A stretch of DNA of 64,000 nt from SZUA-36 sp963704855 (GTDB lineage Bacteria; Pseudomonadota; Gammaproteobacteria; Xanthomonadales; SZUA-36). The notes below the pieces were generated by a model. It searched no databases, had not been told where the DNA came from, and worked only from the letters and a program-made list of their open reading frames with translations. The translations under genes and the position numbers were made by a program. Below are positions 55,001-64,000 of this stretch, in pieces (position 1 is the first letter of the stretch; the number at the start of each line of letters is the position of its first letter). The stretch spans positions 1,178,001 to 1,242,000 of the forward strand of contig CAVPHY010000028.1 of NCBI GenBank assembly GCA_963704855.1, in the 5' to 3' direction.

Positions 55001-57181
55001 TCAGTTCAAACCACGCCGTTCCAGCAGGGGCTGGATATCGGGTTCTGCGCCGCGGAAGTTCCTGAACAGTTCCATTGCATCTTCCGCGCCGCCACGTGAC
55101 AGAAGTGTCTGGCGGAAATGGTCACCATTCTCGCGGCTCAGGCCACCGTTTTCCTTGAACCATTCAACCGTATCGGCATCCAGTACTTCGCTCCAGATGT
55201 AGGCGTAGTATCCGGCTGAATAACCGCCGATGATGTGTGAGAAGTAGGTGCTGCGGTAACGGGGTGGCACATATGCCAGCGCCACGCCTGCGTTCTCAAG
55301 GGCCTTGGCCTCGAAATCCAGCAGGCCTTCGGCGGTCGGAACCTCTTCCGGCAGCAACTGGTGCCAGGCCTGGTCGAGAAGGGAAGCTGCAAGATATTCC
55401 GTCGTGGTGTAACCCTGGTTGAATTTACGGGTTTCCAGAACCTTGTCCAGTAACTCACGGGGCATGGCCTCGCCGGTCTGATAATGAACCGCGTAGTTTT
55501 CAAGTATCGATGGCCAGGTGGACCACATCTCGTTGACCTGTGACGGATATTCTACGAAGTCGCGTGGCACCGAAGTACCGGAGAATTCCGGGTATTTAAC
55601 GTTGGAGAACATGCCGTGCAGTGCATGGCCAAACTCGTGAAACATCGTAGTCACTTCATCAAAGGTCAGAAGTGTCGCTTCGTCTGCTGATGCCGGTTTG
55701 GTGATGTTCAGGTGGTTGGCAACGACGGGCTTTTTGTCCATCAATTGGGATTGGCTGACATAGGCGTTCATCCACGCACCGCCGCGTTTGGACGGGCGTG
55801 CGTAGGGATCCATCAGGAACAGCGCCAGTGTGGAGCCATCCTCTTCAAACACTTCGAAGACCCGTACATCTTCCTGGTAAACCGGCAGGTCATGGCGTTC
55901 CTTGAAAGTAATGCCAAAGACTTTTTCAGCAGCGAAGAAGACGCCTTTTTCCAGTACGTTGTTCATCTCAAAATAAGGACGCAGTTTCGCAGCATCGAAA
56001 TTGTAGCGTTGCATACGCACTTTCTCGGCATAGAAATCCCAGTCCCAGGAGGCCAGTTTGAAATCGCCGCCTTCGGCGTCAATGATGGCCTGTATATCGG
56101 CGGCTTCACGTTTTGCATTGGCCACCGCAGGGGGCGCCAGGCTTGCAAGACGTTCGTTCACGGCTTCGGTGGTGCGGGCGGTCTGGTTCTCAAGACCGTA
56201 AGCTGCATGGTTCGCATAGCCCATAAGCTGGGCTCTTTCGGCCCTGATTTTCGCAACACGTGTCAGTATCTCGCGGTTATCGAACTCACCACCGCGACTG
56301 CCGCGGGTCAATGACGCTTCCATGATGCGTTGCCGCAATGCACGGTTTTCGAGGTCGGTCAATGGCGGCTGCTGCGAGGTGTTGAGGAGGGCGATGAGAT
56401 ATTTGCCTTCCATTTCCTTCTCTTTGGCGGCTTTGGCTGCCGCCTCGATATTGGCCTCCGGCATTCCTGCGAGTTCATCGAGGCTGTCAACGACCACGGC
56501 CGAGGCATTCACCTCATTCAAAACGTTCTGACTGAACTTGGTCTGTAAGCTGGCCAATTCAGCGTTCATTGCCTTGAGCGTTTCCTTGTCTTCATCAGAA
56601 AGCTGCGCACCTGCACGTACGAAATCCTTGTAGGTTTCCTCGATCAGACGGTAGGACTCAGGATCAAGCTCCAGGCTGTCACGTTGCTCGTAGAGGGCCG
56701 ACACCCGCTCAAACAGTTTGCCGTTCAGCCGGATCTTGTCATTGTGAGCTGAAAACTTCGGTGCCATTTCACTACGGATTTCTTCGAGTTCGTCGTTGGT
56801 GTTGGCCGAAGTCATGGCGAAAAATACCGTGGCAGCCCGGTTCAGGAGCTGTCCCGAACGTTCCATCGGTATAAGTGTGTTATCCAGTGAAGCGGGCTCC
56901 GTCTGGCTGGCAATTGCATCGATCTCCGCGAGCTGCTCAGTCATTCCAAGCTCAAAAGCCGGTACAAAATGAGAGTTTTCAATCTTGTCGAACTGCGGGT
57001 AATGCAAGTACAACGGACTCTCGGAGAAGAATGGATTGTTTTCTGCTGGGTTTGTTGTCATCGTGTTTTCAGTTGGGGCTGCGGGGGCTGATTCTGCGAC
57101 CTGGTTGGTGTCGGTGTCAGAGCAGCCGGCTATGGTTAATGCAAGCGCTGTGCTTAGTGCTAGCGATAATGTGGTTTTCAT
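55001..57181 (-). CDS. M3 family oligopeptidase, lipoprotein (Dcp-like)
   Basis: The 726-residue protein has a lipoprotein signal (ALALTIAGCSDTD, Cys near residue 20), a Thr/Pro/Asn-rich linker, and the M3 fold with the zinc site MFHEFGHALHGMF near residue 510. The family includes peptidyl-dipeptidase Dcp and oligopeptidase A; the lipobox places this one in the periplasm, anchored to a membrane. C-terminal YSAGYYAYIWSEV is typical of Dcp. Monocistronic. Confidence 0.9.
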   Translation of the reverse strand: MKTTLSLALSTALALTIAGCSDTDTNQVAESAPAAPTENTMTTNPAENNPFFSESPLYLHYPQFDKIENSHFVPAFELGMTEQLAEIDAIASQTEPASLDNTLIPMERSGQLLNRAATVFFAMTSANTNDELEEIRSEMAPKFSAHNDKIRLNGKLFERVSALYEQRDSLELDPESYRLIEETYKDFVRAGAQLSDEDKETLKAMNAELASLQTKFSQNVLNEVNASAVVVDSLDELAGMPEANIEAAAKAAKEKEMEGKYLIALLNTSQQPPLTDLENRALRQRIMEASLTRGSRGGEFDNREILTRVAKIRAERAQLMGYANHAAYGLENQTARTTEAVNERLASLAPPAVANAKREAADIQAIIDAEGGDFKLASWDWDFYAEKVRMQRYNFDAAKLRPYFEMNNVLEKGVFFAAEKVFGITFKERHDLPVYQEDVRVFEVFEEDGSTLALFLMDPYARPSKRGGAWMNAYVSQSQLMDKKPVVANHLNITKPASADEATLLTFDEVTTMFHEFGHALHGMFSNVKYPEFSGTSVPRDFVEYPSQVNEMWSTWPSILENYAVHYQTGEAMPRELLDKVLETRKFNQGYTTTEYLAASLLDQAWHQLLPEEVPTAEGLLDFEAKALENAGVALAYVPPRYRSTYFSHIIGGYSAGYYAYIWSEVLDADTVEWFKENGGLSRENGDHFRQTLLSRGGAEDAMELFRNFRGAEPDIQPLLERRGLN

Positions 57182-57342
57182 CTACGAACTTCCTTTTTAT
57201 GCTAAAGGGCAACGCGTAATTTTACCCTAATCGACTGCTCAATGCTCCAAGTTAAGGCGTCTTTCGTTGGCTCTAAAGCGGCTCATTCAAGCGCGTCAAT
57301 GTCGCGGGAAAAATCGGATTTCAAACTTTCGTCGATTTAGCC

Positions 57343-57348
57343 TATACT
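57343..57348 (+). promoter_or_regulatory. Candidate -10 box upstream of the pilin gene
   Basis: The 300-nt gap 57182-57481 has no gene. It carries TATACT at 57343, a good sigma-70 -10, with only a weak -35. This would give a leader of about 130 nt before the pilin ATG. I saw no sigma-54 pattern and no clear c-di-GMP riboswitch. Confidence 0.3.
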
Positions 57349-57481
57349 TACGGGTAGTGCTTCATTGTCGTGATGATGAAAGTCTCGGCAAACAAGGCGC
57401 ATAATGGGGTAAGCAGATATGAAGGATCATGTTTGTTTGCAGGGGAATTGTTAGCCAACCATTAGTCGAGGGTGAAGGACC

Positions 57482-57961
57482 ATGCTCAGCTACAAAAGAT
57501 TTTTCGTTTTAAAGAGGCGCCGAACCGGCGGTTTTACACTCATTGAGTTGATGCTCGTTATCGCCATTGTTGCCATCCTGGTGACACTGGCAGTACCGGC
57601 GTATCAGGAATACAGCACGCGCGCCAAGGTGACCGAATGCATGGTGGGCGCAGCGCCGGCCAAGCTCGCCGTTTCGGAATACAGGTCAACAACGGGAAGC
57701 TGGCCGCCGAATATGGACGTGGCGGCCTTGAGCAGTAACGGCGTCACCAAGTATTGCAGTGGGTTCGCAGGGTATGACCCGGCGGTCGGTTCGTTTCAGA
57801 TCAATGTCAACGAATCGGCGATATACCCGACGCTCGGACAGGTGCAGCCACAGCTGACACCGCAGTCTACCAGTGTAATGACCATCGCCTGGCATTGCAG
57901 TCGGGGTGCGACGCTACCTGCAAACCTGAAGTATTTGCCATCAACCTGCAGGGGCACATAA
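57482..57961 (+). CDS. pilA: Type IV major-pilin-like protein
   Basis: The 159-residue protein has a basic leader (KRRRTGG), the PilD site G|FTLIELMLVIAIVAIL with Glu5, and a helix continuing AVPAYQEYSTRAKVTECM. The globular part has a pair of C-terminal Cys (WHCSRGATLPANLKYLPSTC) forming the D-loop. No assembly genes adjoin, so it is an orphan pilin locus. Confidence 0.88.
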   Translation: MLSYKRFFVLKRRRTGGFTLIELMLVIAIVAILVTLAVPAYQEYSTRAKVTECMVGAAPAKLAVSEYRSTTGSWPPNMDVAALSSNGVTKYCSGFAGYDPAVGSFQINVNESAIYPTLGQVQPQLTPQSTSVMTIAWHCSRGATLPANLKYLPSTCRGT

Positions 57962-58022
57962 GCAAACATAGTTTCAGAGGTTAACGGGCCACACGTCGCC
58001 ACCCGCATTGCCTCGATACCGG

Positions 58023-58054
58023 TCTTGACCGCCTGTTAGTAAGGGCGGTCAAGA
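58023..58054 (+). terminator. Hairpin downstream of the pilin gene
   Basis: TCTTGACCGCC (58023-58033) and GGCGGTCAAGA (58044-58054) form a perfect 11-bp stem with a 10-nt loop. The following T tract is weak (TTCTGTACTT), so it may be a terminator or an mRNA-stabilising 3' end. Confidence 0.55.
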
Positions 58055-58220
58055 TTCTGTACTTCCGGTCATTCGTAATCGAGAGTTGCTATTCGATGGA
58101 GTTCGTGATTGGAAATTGAATCTTTACCTGTGTGGGCACCGAGGCCATGGGGCACTTTGATTCAGGCCACGCCACGAGCACGTCCCGGAGGCCCCACCGC
58201 CATACTGACACTTTGATCTA

Positions 58221-58703
58221 TTAGTCCCTGAAGTTTTTATATTGCAGCGGCGTATCGAGGTCAGCGCCTTTCAACAGGGCAATGATCTCCTGCAAATCAT
58301 CGCGTTTCTTGCCGGTCACCCTTAGCTGATCGCCCTGGATGGCTGTCTGAACCTTGGTCTTGCTTTGTTTGATCAGCTTGATCATTTCCTTCGCAAGCGG
58401 TGTTTCGATACCCTCCCTGACCTTGATCGCCTGGGTGGCGGTCCTGGCGTGGATGACGGGCTCGCCTTTTTCAAGGCAGGCGATATCGATACCGCGCTTG
58501 ACCAGCTTGTTACAGAGCACGTCGTACATCTGCTGAAGCTGGAATTCCGATTCGGTATTCATGGTAATAACCAGGTCAGCCAGTTCAAAGTTAGAGCCGG
58601 TGCCTTTGAAATCAAAACGCGTGGTCACTTCGCGATTGGCCTGGTCGACACCATTGCTCAGTTCATGGTGGTCCACTTCAGAAACGACATCAAATGAAGG
58701 CAT
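58221..58703 (-). CDS. yajQ: YajQ family nucleotide/c-di-GMP-binding protein
   Basis: The 160-residue protein starts MPSFDVVSEVDHHELSNGVDQ in the family manner, with TRFDFKGTGSNFEL and a C-terminal QLRVTGKKRDDLQEIIALLKG. Two ferredoxin-like domains are expected. Some members bind c-di-GMP and co-regulate transcription. Monocistronic here. Confidence 0.93.
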   Translation of the reverse strand: MPSFDVVSEVDHHELSNGVDQANREVTTRFDFKGTGSNFELADLVITMNTESEFQLQQMYDVLCNKLVKRGIDIACLEKGEPVIHARTATQAIKVREGIETPLAKEMIKLIKQSKTKVQTAIQGDQLRVTGKKRDDLQEIIALLKGADLDTPLQYKNFRD

Positions 58704-58806
58704 GGTGAATTTCCTGTCCTTTATAAATCAATAAGTTGTTTAAGATCCGATAGGATAGCATCACTGTCATCAAAGTCCGAGTGTCGTTGAACCCTGATGT
58801 GCTGGC

Positions 58807-59931
58807 CTACGGGGCCAATGCCATTTGCCAGAAGCGGGTGGTCAGTTCATTGATCCCGCTGCTTTCGGCGTTGAGTAACACGACAATACCGATATCACGC
58901 TGGGGTGACCAGGCGACATCGGCGCGGAAACCCGATACCCATCCACCGTGATAGACCAATGACTCGTCACCCAACTGGTAAATACGCCAACCGAGGCCGT
59001 AGTGCGCTTCGCTGATGATGTTTTTCCACTCTTTGCGGTACACCTCCCGCTGGGTTTTAACCCGGGGCCTCGACAGGTTACCGAGCAGGTCAGCCGACAA
59101 TACCTCCGGTCTGCTTCCCAATTGCGCCTGTACCCATTTGCTCATGTCCTGGATGCTCGCGTTGACACCCGCCGCAGGCGCTGCACGGTAGTAGTTGGGT
59201 TGCACGGCGACAGTTTTCCATTGGCCGTGGCGCCTGGCGTGAGGTTCAGCGTGGTTGGGGTTTTTGACGAATGCATCAAAACCCAGCGAGGCATTGTTCA
59301 TATCGAGCGGTTTGAAAATGCGTTCCCGGACAAGTGTCTCATAATCCTGGTTAGTGGCTTTCAGAACCACCGGATCCACAAGGCTGAAGACACTATTCTG
59401 ATAGCCGTAACACTTACCCGGTTGACACACATAGGGCAGGTCGGACATCTTTTTCCAGATACTGTCCATGCTATTGCCATCCTCGAGCAGGTTGTCATAG
59501 GCGTGGGGGATCAGACCGGTGCTTTGTCCCAGTAAATGCTCGATTCGAATTTGCGAGACATCGCCCTTGATCCTGAACTCCGGAACATATCGGCTCACCG
59601 GGTCATTCCAGTCCAGCGCTCCATCTTCAACCAGCAGGCCGATCAACTGCGCAGCAAAGGGCTTGGAGACCGACGCGAGACGGAAGGTGGTCTGTTGATC
59701 AATCGATTGCTTTCGGGCTGCGCTCGTGTGCCCCACGGTCGCAATATGCACTACACGGTCACGGCTGACGATGGCAAACGCCGCACCCGGATAATCCTGG
59801 TCTGTGATCAACTGCCGAAAAAACACCTCGTAATCGGTCGCGATCTGACGCCATGTATCCGACGCCCAAGTGGGTGCGCAGACGAGCTGGAAGCACGTTA
59901 TGAACCACAGGCGTAGAAATGTTTTTTGCAT
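58807..59931 (-). CDS. Class C beta-lactamase-fold serine hydrolase
   Basis: The 374-residue protein has a signal peptide (LVCAPTWASDT). Nucleophile motif SVSK lies in FRLASVSKPFAAQ (SxxK), YQN in CYGYQNSVFSL, and the third motif HGG in LVYHGGWVSGF (replacing KTG, as in EstB-like esterases). Probably a periplasmic esterase or peptidase; resistance to beta-lactams is unlikely to be its main role. Confidence 0.85.
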   Translation of the reverse strand: MQKTFLRLWFITCFQLVCAPTWASDTWRQIATDYEVFFRQLITDQDYPGAAFAIVSRDRVVHIATVGHTSAARKQSIDQQTTFRLASVSKPFAAQLIGLLVEDGALDWNDPVSRYVPEFRIKGDVSQIRIEHLLGQSTGLIPHAYDNLLEDGNSMDSIWKKMSDLPYVCQPGKCYGYQNSVFSLVDPVVLKATNQDYETLVRERIFKPLDMNNASLGFDAFVKNPNHAEPHARRHGQWKTVAVQPNYYRAAPAAGVNASIQDMSKWVQAQLGSRPEVLSADLLGNLSRPRVKTQREVYRKEWKNIISEAHYGLGWRIYQLGDESLVYHGGWVSGFRADVAWSPQRDIGIVVLLNAESSGINELTTRFWQMALAP

Positions 59932-60167
59932 ATACCAGACCGCCTCGAATGCCGAATATCAAAATGCTGAAGCCATGGGCTCAACGCTAAACCACCGGGT
60001 GCAAACCATCTGCCCTGACCGTCATGTGCGTGACGAATGCGGGATTGTAACCGCCTATGCATAAAATTCTTATGAAAATATCGCATTCATGACGCTGATT
60101 TTAGTATTCAGCCGAAATTCTCTGCTAGACTAGCTCACCCAAGTTCAACAAGTTACTGGAATTTCGC

Positions 60168-60719
60168 ATGTTTGATAAACACAGAAACAGCAAGCAGGAA
60201 CCAAGTGTTCCGCAGGTACAACAGGACAGCTTTGCGGCACCAGCCAACACGTCGGCGGGTGGTGGAAGATCTGCAGTTATCGGTCCGGGGATTCACATCA
60301 ATGGTGAAATCAGCGGTGATGAAAACCTTCTTGTTGAAGGCAAGGTAGATGGAAAGATCCGCCTCGACTTACACCAGGTTGAAGTCGGCCAGAGCGGCTG
60401 CGTTAAAGCGAATATTACGGCCAAGGTGATCAAGATCGCAGGCGAAGTTCGCGGTGACATCACGGGTACGGAAAAGGTCATAATTTTGCGCTCCGGCAAT
60501 GTTCACGGCAATATCGTGGCGCCACGGATGACCCTCGAGGACGGTGCGATATTCAAGGGCAGCATCGATATGGATCCGGGTGAAGCTGCAAGCGTCAAGT
60601 CTGCGGGTCCGGCAAAAAAGCTGCAGGAGAAAGTGACCGATAAAGCTGATGAATCACCCAAGGTGGCCACTGCCGGCAAATTGAATGAAAGCAAAGGTTA
60701 TTCATTGAATGGCGGTTGA
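60168..60719 (+). CDS. Bactofilin (polymer-forming cytoskeletal protein)
   Basis: The 183-residue protein has a flexible N-terminus, then the right-handed beta-helix core (IGPGIHINGEISGDENLLVEG, split at Gly turns; VIKIAGEVRGDITGTEKV). A Lys/Glu-rich tail follows. It polymerises without nucleotide and localises cell-wall or envelope functions. The next gene on the strand follows closely (60 nt to its ATG, or a 4-nt overlap if TTG is used). Confidence 0.92.
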   Translation: MFDKHRNSKQEPSVPQVQQDSFAAPANTSAGGGRSAVIGPGIHINGEISGDENLLVEGKVDGKIRLDLHQVEVGQSGCVKANITAKVIKIAGEVRGDITGTEKVIILRSGNVHGNIVAPRMTLEDGAIFKGSIDMDPGEAASVKSAGPAKKLQEKVTDKADESPKVATAGKLNESKGYSLNGG

Positions 60720-60778
60720 GTTTTTCTCATCAACATGCTGCCCTTATCAGCAAAAAGAAGAGCGGTGAATTGAACAGT

Positions 60779-61441
60779 ATGGTTACAGGCTCAACAGGCG
60801 TAGCACCTATGCCTGTTGAGCCAGCTATGTCGAGAACCCAGCAAACCCTGCTGTTTCCGACGCTTATGAAACGGATGAAGCAGGACAGGCGTTTATCGGT
60901 TCTGGAGATCGGTCCCGCATTGCCCGAGACAATCCAGTTTTTCTCCCAGTACCGCTGTCGTTTGCACTTTGCGGCCATGTATACCGACCCTGTTCTGCAA
61001 ATGCAGTTGGGTGACTGCACTGAGGCCGAACTTGCCGAACATATTGGCCAGTCCTTTGGGTTTGCAAAGGAAACACGGTTTGACCTGTGCCTGTTCTGGG
61101 ACTTTCTGAACTACCTCGATGACAAGGCACTACGGGCGTTCAATATCGCCCTGCGGCCTTACCTGCAGCCATCAACACGTGCGCACGCATTCACCGTGCG
61201 AACATTAAATACAAAATTCTCCAATCAGCAATATGGTATTGAACAGGCCCATTTGTTCAGCATCCGGCCACGCGCCGGAAAACAGGCGCGTACGACGCCC
61301 CACACACAGGCTATCCTGGTGAACCTGTTATCCAATTTTGATATAGACCAGGGAATGCTGCTGCCGGATGGCAGGCTCGAGGTCCTGATGACGGCCAGCC
61401 TGCAGGAGCAGGTAAGCAGTCCGAAAATCAACCCCGTATGA
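60779..61441 (+). CDS. Hypothetical protein with methyltransferase-like core
   Basis: The protein has about 220 residues. LSVLEIGPALPETIQFFSQY resembles SAM-binding motif I of Rossmann methyltransferases, and DLCLFWDFLNYLDD resembles motif IV, but no further motif is secure. It may be a degenerate or non-catalytic relative. It follows the bactofilin gene and may be linked with it. The ATG at 60779 is used; a TTG at 60716 would overlap the bactofilin stop. Confidence 0.6.
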   Translation: MVTGSTGVAPMPVEPAMSRTQQTLLFPTLMKRMKQDRRLSVLEIGPALPETIQFFSQYRCRLHFAAMYTDPVLQMQLGDCTEAELAEHIGQSFGFAKETRFDLCLFWDFLNYLDDKALRAFNIALRPYLQPSTRAHAFTVRTLNTKFSNQQYGIEQAHLFSIRPRAGKQARTTPHTQAILVNLLSNFDIDQGMLLPDGRLEVLMTASLQEQVSSPKINPV

Positions 61442-61491
61442 CGGTTGTCACCCGGGGCCAGTAATCAGCTGGTTTGAAAACCTGACTTCAG

Positions 61492-61863
61492 TTAACGCGC
61501 GCGTTTGAACTTGTCCCAGAAAGTTTTGCGGACCAGGTCAGTAAATTCACCGGAATCAAGATAAGTGCCATGTCCATTGGGACAGGATTCGTAGGTGATA
61601 TGCGGTTGCTCTTCGTCAAACTCCTGCAGCATGGTCTCGTTACATTCCGGGCAATGGTAGTCTTTAATAGCATTGGCTTTTTTGCCGAGTGATTTGTTAC
61701 CGCTATCGATAATATAATCAGCCATCCATATGTCGTCACGGAGATTACGTAATTCATCCGGTTGGAACCAAAGACCGCCGCACGAAGTGCAACGATCCAC
61801 TTCGATCTGGTTGTAAGAAACCAGTTCCATTTCACCTTTGCATTTAGGGCATTGCATAACCAT
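61492..61863 (-). CDS. TFIIB-type zinc-ribbon protein
   Basis: The 123-residue protein has an N-terminal zf-TFIIB domain (MQCPKCKGEM and DRCTSCGGLWF), a helical link, and a second Cys/His set (YHCPECNETM, then ESCPNGHGTYLDSGEF). It is probably a small cytoplasmic zinc protein of unknown role. A shadow frame overlaps it. Confidence 0.8.
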   Translation of the reverse strand: MVMQCPKCKGEMELVSYNQIEVDRCTSCGGLWFQPDELRNLRDDIWMADYIIDSGNKSLGKKANAIKDYHCPECNETMLQEFDEEQPHITYESCPNGHGTYLDSGEFTDLVRKTFWDKFKRAR

Positions 61864-62056
61864 CGTACCTCTTGTTTATGTTGACCGGAGGCATTAATCA
61901 ATGCCTTATGTATCCCCCTATTGTAGGGGTAAATACAAAAGAGCGTCAAACCAAAGCTGGGGTTCGGACCGATTCACCGGTGCATCGACCGCTGTTAGCC
62001 GGGAAATCCGTTCTATATTGTGAAAAACTTAGCCAACGGGTTAACAGGTCGAGAAT

Positions 62057-62731
62057 TCACGACTCATAAACGAGAATGAGTTTGCTGTCGGTTTGAGCTT
62101 TGAAGCTGAAATCCCGGGTATCAACAAGGTCACCTTCTTTTAGCAGTTCATCTGCGCTGCTGCCTTCGCCAGAAGTAATATAGGCCAGTGTTCTGCCGGG
62201 TTGCTCGATGCGTTCACCGGTATTGACGTGGGCGATATCGATGATGGTTCTGCCAGCAAAGGTTTCATCCTGATCAGCCGGGCCGCCGTAAACCCTCGTG
62301 CGTTCACCCGCCTTTGCATGGAACATCTGGTAGGCAGCCGCTTCTCCCTGGGTTTCGGGTATCACCCAAAGCTGGATCATCCGGTTTTTTGCATCGTCAG
62401 GATTGATTTCGTTGTGGCTCAGGCCTTCTCCCCCGGCGCGCTGCACCTGGATATCATCCACGTTAAGTTCTTGGCCATCCTGCAGCGAGCCCGCATGTTT
62501 GATACGGCCCTCCACCATCACCGAAATCACATCAATCTCATGATGTGTATGCATCCTGGTGTCACCGTGTGGCAAAAAACTCGCATCGGCGAGGTAACAA
62601 AACCTGCCTATACCGGTAGACGTACCTGCCTCCCGGCGCCTGCGGAAAATCTTTGGGCTCATCACCAATCGGGTTTCGCGTAGTCCGGCAAAGCCACCAC
62701 GGCGAAGGTTGTTCCGGTTTATGATTTTCAA
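62057..62731 (-). CDS. Pirin family bicupin protein
   Basis: The 224-residue protein has a pirin N-terminal cupin with metal ligands in RMHTHHEIDVISVMVEG and a Gly/His turn EGLSHNEINPDD. A second cupin follows (LAYITSGEGSSADELLKEG). It resembles YhaK more than YhhW. Pirins bind iron; some act as quercetinases or regulators. Monocistronic. Confidence 0.88.
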   Translation of the reverse strand: MKIINRNNLRRGGFAGLRETRLVMSPKIFRRRREAGTSTGIGRFCYLADASFLPHGDTRMHTHHEIDVISVMVEGRIKHAGSLQDGQELNVDDIQVQRAGGEGLSHNEINPDDAKNRMIQLWVIPETQGEAAAYQMFHAKAGERTRVYGGPADQDETFAGRTIIDIAHVNTGERIEQPGRTLAYITSGEGSSADELLKEGDLVDTRDFSFKAQTDSKLILVYES

Positions 62732-62938
62732 TTTTGACTCCCGTTAAAAGATTGTAAGGCTGAATGCTGACAAGCGCTGCACCTTCGTTTAGATTAGGAG
62801 AGTATAAACCGATGAGGAATAATAAAAATGATCAGGATCAAGCGACCTTATTTGTTCACCAGGTCGGCCCTTACGCTTGCAGATGCGGCAATCTGCAGTT
62901 AAATCAGTCTTTATCTGTGCAGCTATTGGAGAAACGTC

Positions 62939-64000
62939 TTGCTTAGAACACTGATCGGAAAATTCGTCGACATCCAGGATAGTGTTGAATATAAAGGGCT
63001 TTTGATAGCAACGGCCTATGGTTTCTTCATCATGTTTTCCTACTATATCCTGCGTGCCGTCAGGGATGAGGTCTCATCGGCCGACCGGGGTAACTTGCAG
63101 TTTCTCTGGACCGCAGTGTTTTTTGTCATGCTGCTGGCCGTGCCGGCGTACTCATGGCTGGCTTCAAAATTTTCCCGTGGTGTCTTTGTGCCATTGGCCA
63201 ACCGGTTTTTTATTGCCTGCCTGGTGACATTCTGGGCCTGTCTCGTATTCCTGCCGTTAGAGGCCAGGCCCTGGATCGATCGCGTATTCTATGTATGGAG
63301 CAGTGTATTTGCCCTGTTTGTGGTGACGGTTTTCTGGGGTTTCATGTCAGACTGCTTTGATAATAACCAGGGTAAACGCCTATTCAGTTTCATCGCCGTT
63401 GGCAGTTCCCTGGGTGGAATGGCGGGCTCCGCGGTAACCTCCGGCCTGGCGGAACATGTGCCGGTTTTCTCATTATTGCTGCTTGCCTGCGTCCCGCTCG
63501 AGTTTGCGTCCTGGTGTGCGCGCTTCCTGCACCGGAGTTTCAATACCGGTTCGGTGATAGCGTCTGGCGAAGCTGAGAAAGTAATTGCAGGCAATGCGTG
63601 GAGCGGGATGCGGGCTGTTTTCGCATCCCGGTACCTGATGGGGATCGCGGCTTTTATAGCCTTGATGACCTTTGTCTCCACGATGTTGTACTTCCAGCAG
63701 GCCAGCCTGGTGGCGGATGCCTTCGCGGACCGCGGTGAAAGAACGGCCTTTTATGCCAGGATCGATCTGCTGGTGAGTGCGCTGACGATCATATTCCAGG
63801 TCTACCTGACCGCGCGTATCATCAAGTGGCTGGGGGTCGGGCTGACACTGGCCATATTGCCGGCCCTGATGGCCCTGGGCTTCGTTTTACTTGGACTTTA
63901 CCCAACGCTGGCAGTATTGGTGGTAGTACAGGTCATCTACCGTGCCGGACGTTATGGCTTGACCAAACCTGCACGGGAAATTTTATGGACAGTGCTCGGC
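62939..64000 (+). CDS. Nucleotide-carrier-like (TLC/MFS) transporter, 3' partial
   Basis: The frame begins at a TTG (62939) with GGAGA 6 nt upstream; no in-frame ATG fits. It runs off the window at about residue 354. Roughly ten membrane segments are seen, starting GLLIATAYGFFIMFSYYILR and RAVRDEV. The layout resembles ADP/ATP-carrier-like (NTT/TLC) proteins and related MFS members of free-living bacteria, whose substrates are unknown. A 7-bp hairpin (TGCAGAT/ATCTGCA, 62878-62897) lies in its leader. Confidence 0.7.
   Translation, partial: MLRTLIGKFVDIQDSVEYKGLLIATAYGFFIMFSYYILRAVRDEVSSADRGNLQFLWTAVFFVMLLAVPAYSWLASKFSRGVFVPLANRFFIACLVTFWACLVFLPLEARPWIDRVFYVWSSVFALFVVTVFWGFMSDCFDNNQGKRLFSFIAVGSSLGGMAGSAVTSGLAEHVPVFSLLLLACVPLEFASWCARFLHRSFNTGSVIASGEAEKVIAGNAWSGMRAVFASRYLMGIAAFIALMTFVSTMLYFQQASLVADAFADRGERTAFYARIDLLVSALTIIFQVYLTARIIKWLGVGLTLAILPALMALGFVLLGLYPTLAVLVVVQVIYRAGRYGLTKPAREILWTVLG

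Noticed and set aside
57182..57481. c-di-GMP riboswitch upstream of the pilin gene
   Set aside because: A GGCAAAC string occurs near 57397, but the second half of the aptamer core and the tetraloop-receptor pattern are missing.
58807..59931. Antibiotic-resistance AmpC
   Set aside because: The KTG motif is replaced by HGG and there is no ampR neighbour; EstB-like esterase is more likely.

Overview
The window is about 64 kb of chromosome from a gammaproteobacterium, probably a facultatively anaerobic, sulfur-active one. Support for this: CsrA, RimK/RimB, YajQ, YqiB-type DUF1249 and a PilA-type pilin look gammaproteobacterial. A glycyl radical enzyme (GRE), a 2-oxoacid:ferredoxin oxidoreductase with a rubrerythrin-like protein, a CoA-disulfide/persulfide reductase-rhodanese fusion, a rhodanese, two SulP carriers and a TauE/SafE permease point to low-oxygen sulfur and carbon metabolism. 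No phage, CRISPR array or intact insertion sequence was seen.

Layout. (1) 1-12.4 kb, plus strand: two paralogues related to the sulfinate desulfinase DszB (one cut by the window start, one complete with a Tat signal) flank a ferredoxin-nitroreductase, an enoyl-CoA hydratase, a SulP carrier, an HlyD/DUF2955 efflux pair, a truncated-looking lipoprotein and a rhodanese; then an AI-2E family permease and two small exported proteins. (2) 12.4-23.9 kb, minus strand: CoA-disulfide reductase-rhodanese, GRE, a phosphofructokinase-like protein lacking catalytic residues, a GRE activase, glutamate dehydrogenase, a BASS carrier, SulP and PPK2. (3) 24.2-27.3 kb: korA-korB-rubrerythrin. (4) 27.3-29.6 kb: csrA, a small membrane protein and a gene-poor stretch that may hold a GGA-rich small RNA. 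(5) 29.6-46.7 kb: housekeeping genes: YgiQ, the RimB/AstE-like/RimK trio, tRNA-Ser, tRNA-Glu, tRNA-Ala, a DUF885 protein, TauE, molybdopterin genes (moaA, moaD, moaE, moaC, moeB) with a SufU-like gene, add, galE, rfbB. (6) 46.8-51.9 kb: an aromatic amino-acid catabolic operon (tyrosine phenol-lyase, 4-hydroxyphenylpyruvate dioxygenase, VOC protein, tryptophanase) divergent from an Lrp/AsnC regulator. (7) 51.9-64 kb: M28 and M3 peptidases, cold-shock protein, pilin, YajQ, serine hydrolase, bactofilin, zinc-ribbon protein, pirin and a partial nucleotide-carrier-like transporter.

The strongest candidate for something undescribed is the first 24 kb. DszB-like proteins keep the Cys/His/Arg/Gly positions of the desulfinase active site but carry a Tat signal and have no ABC permease beside them. 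Close by is a GRE whose catalytic cysteine is followed by Val-Gly, not Val-Glu, and which shares an apparent operon with a persulfide-reductase type enzyme. An organosulfur or aromatic-sulfur pathway is a reasonable hypothesis, but it is inference.

Caution: four conserved genes (GRE activase, ygiQ, a sufU-like gene, tyrosine phenol-lyase) are broken by what look like single-base insertions, six events in all. They may be sequence errors and not true pseudogenes.
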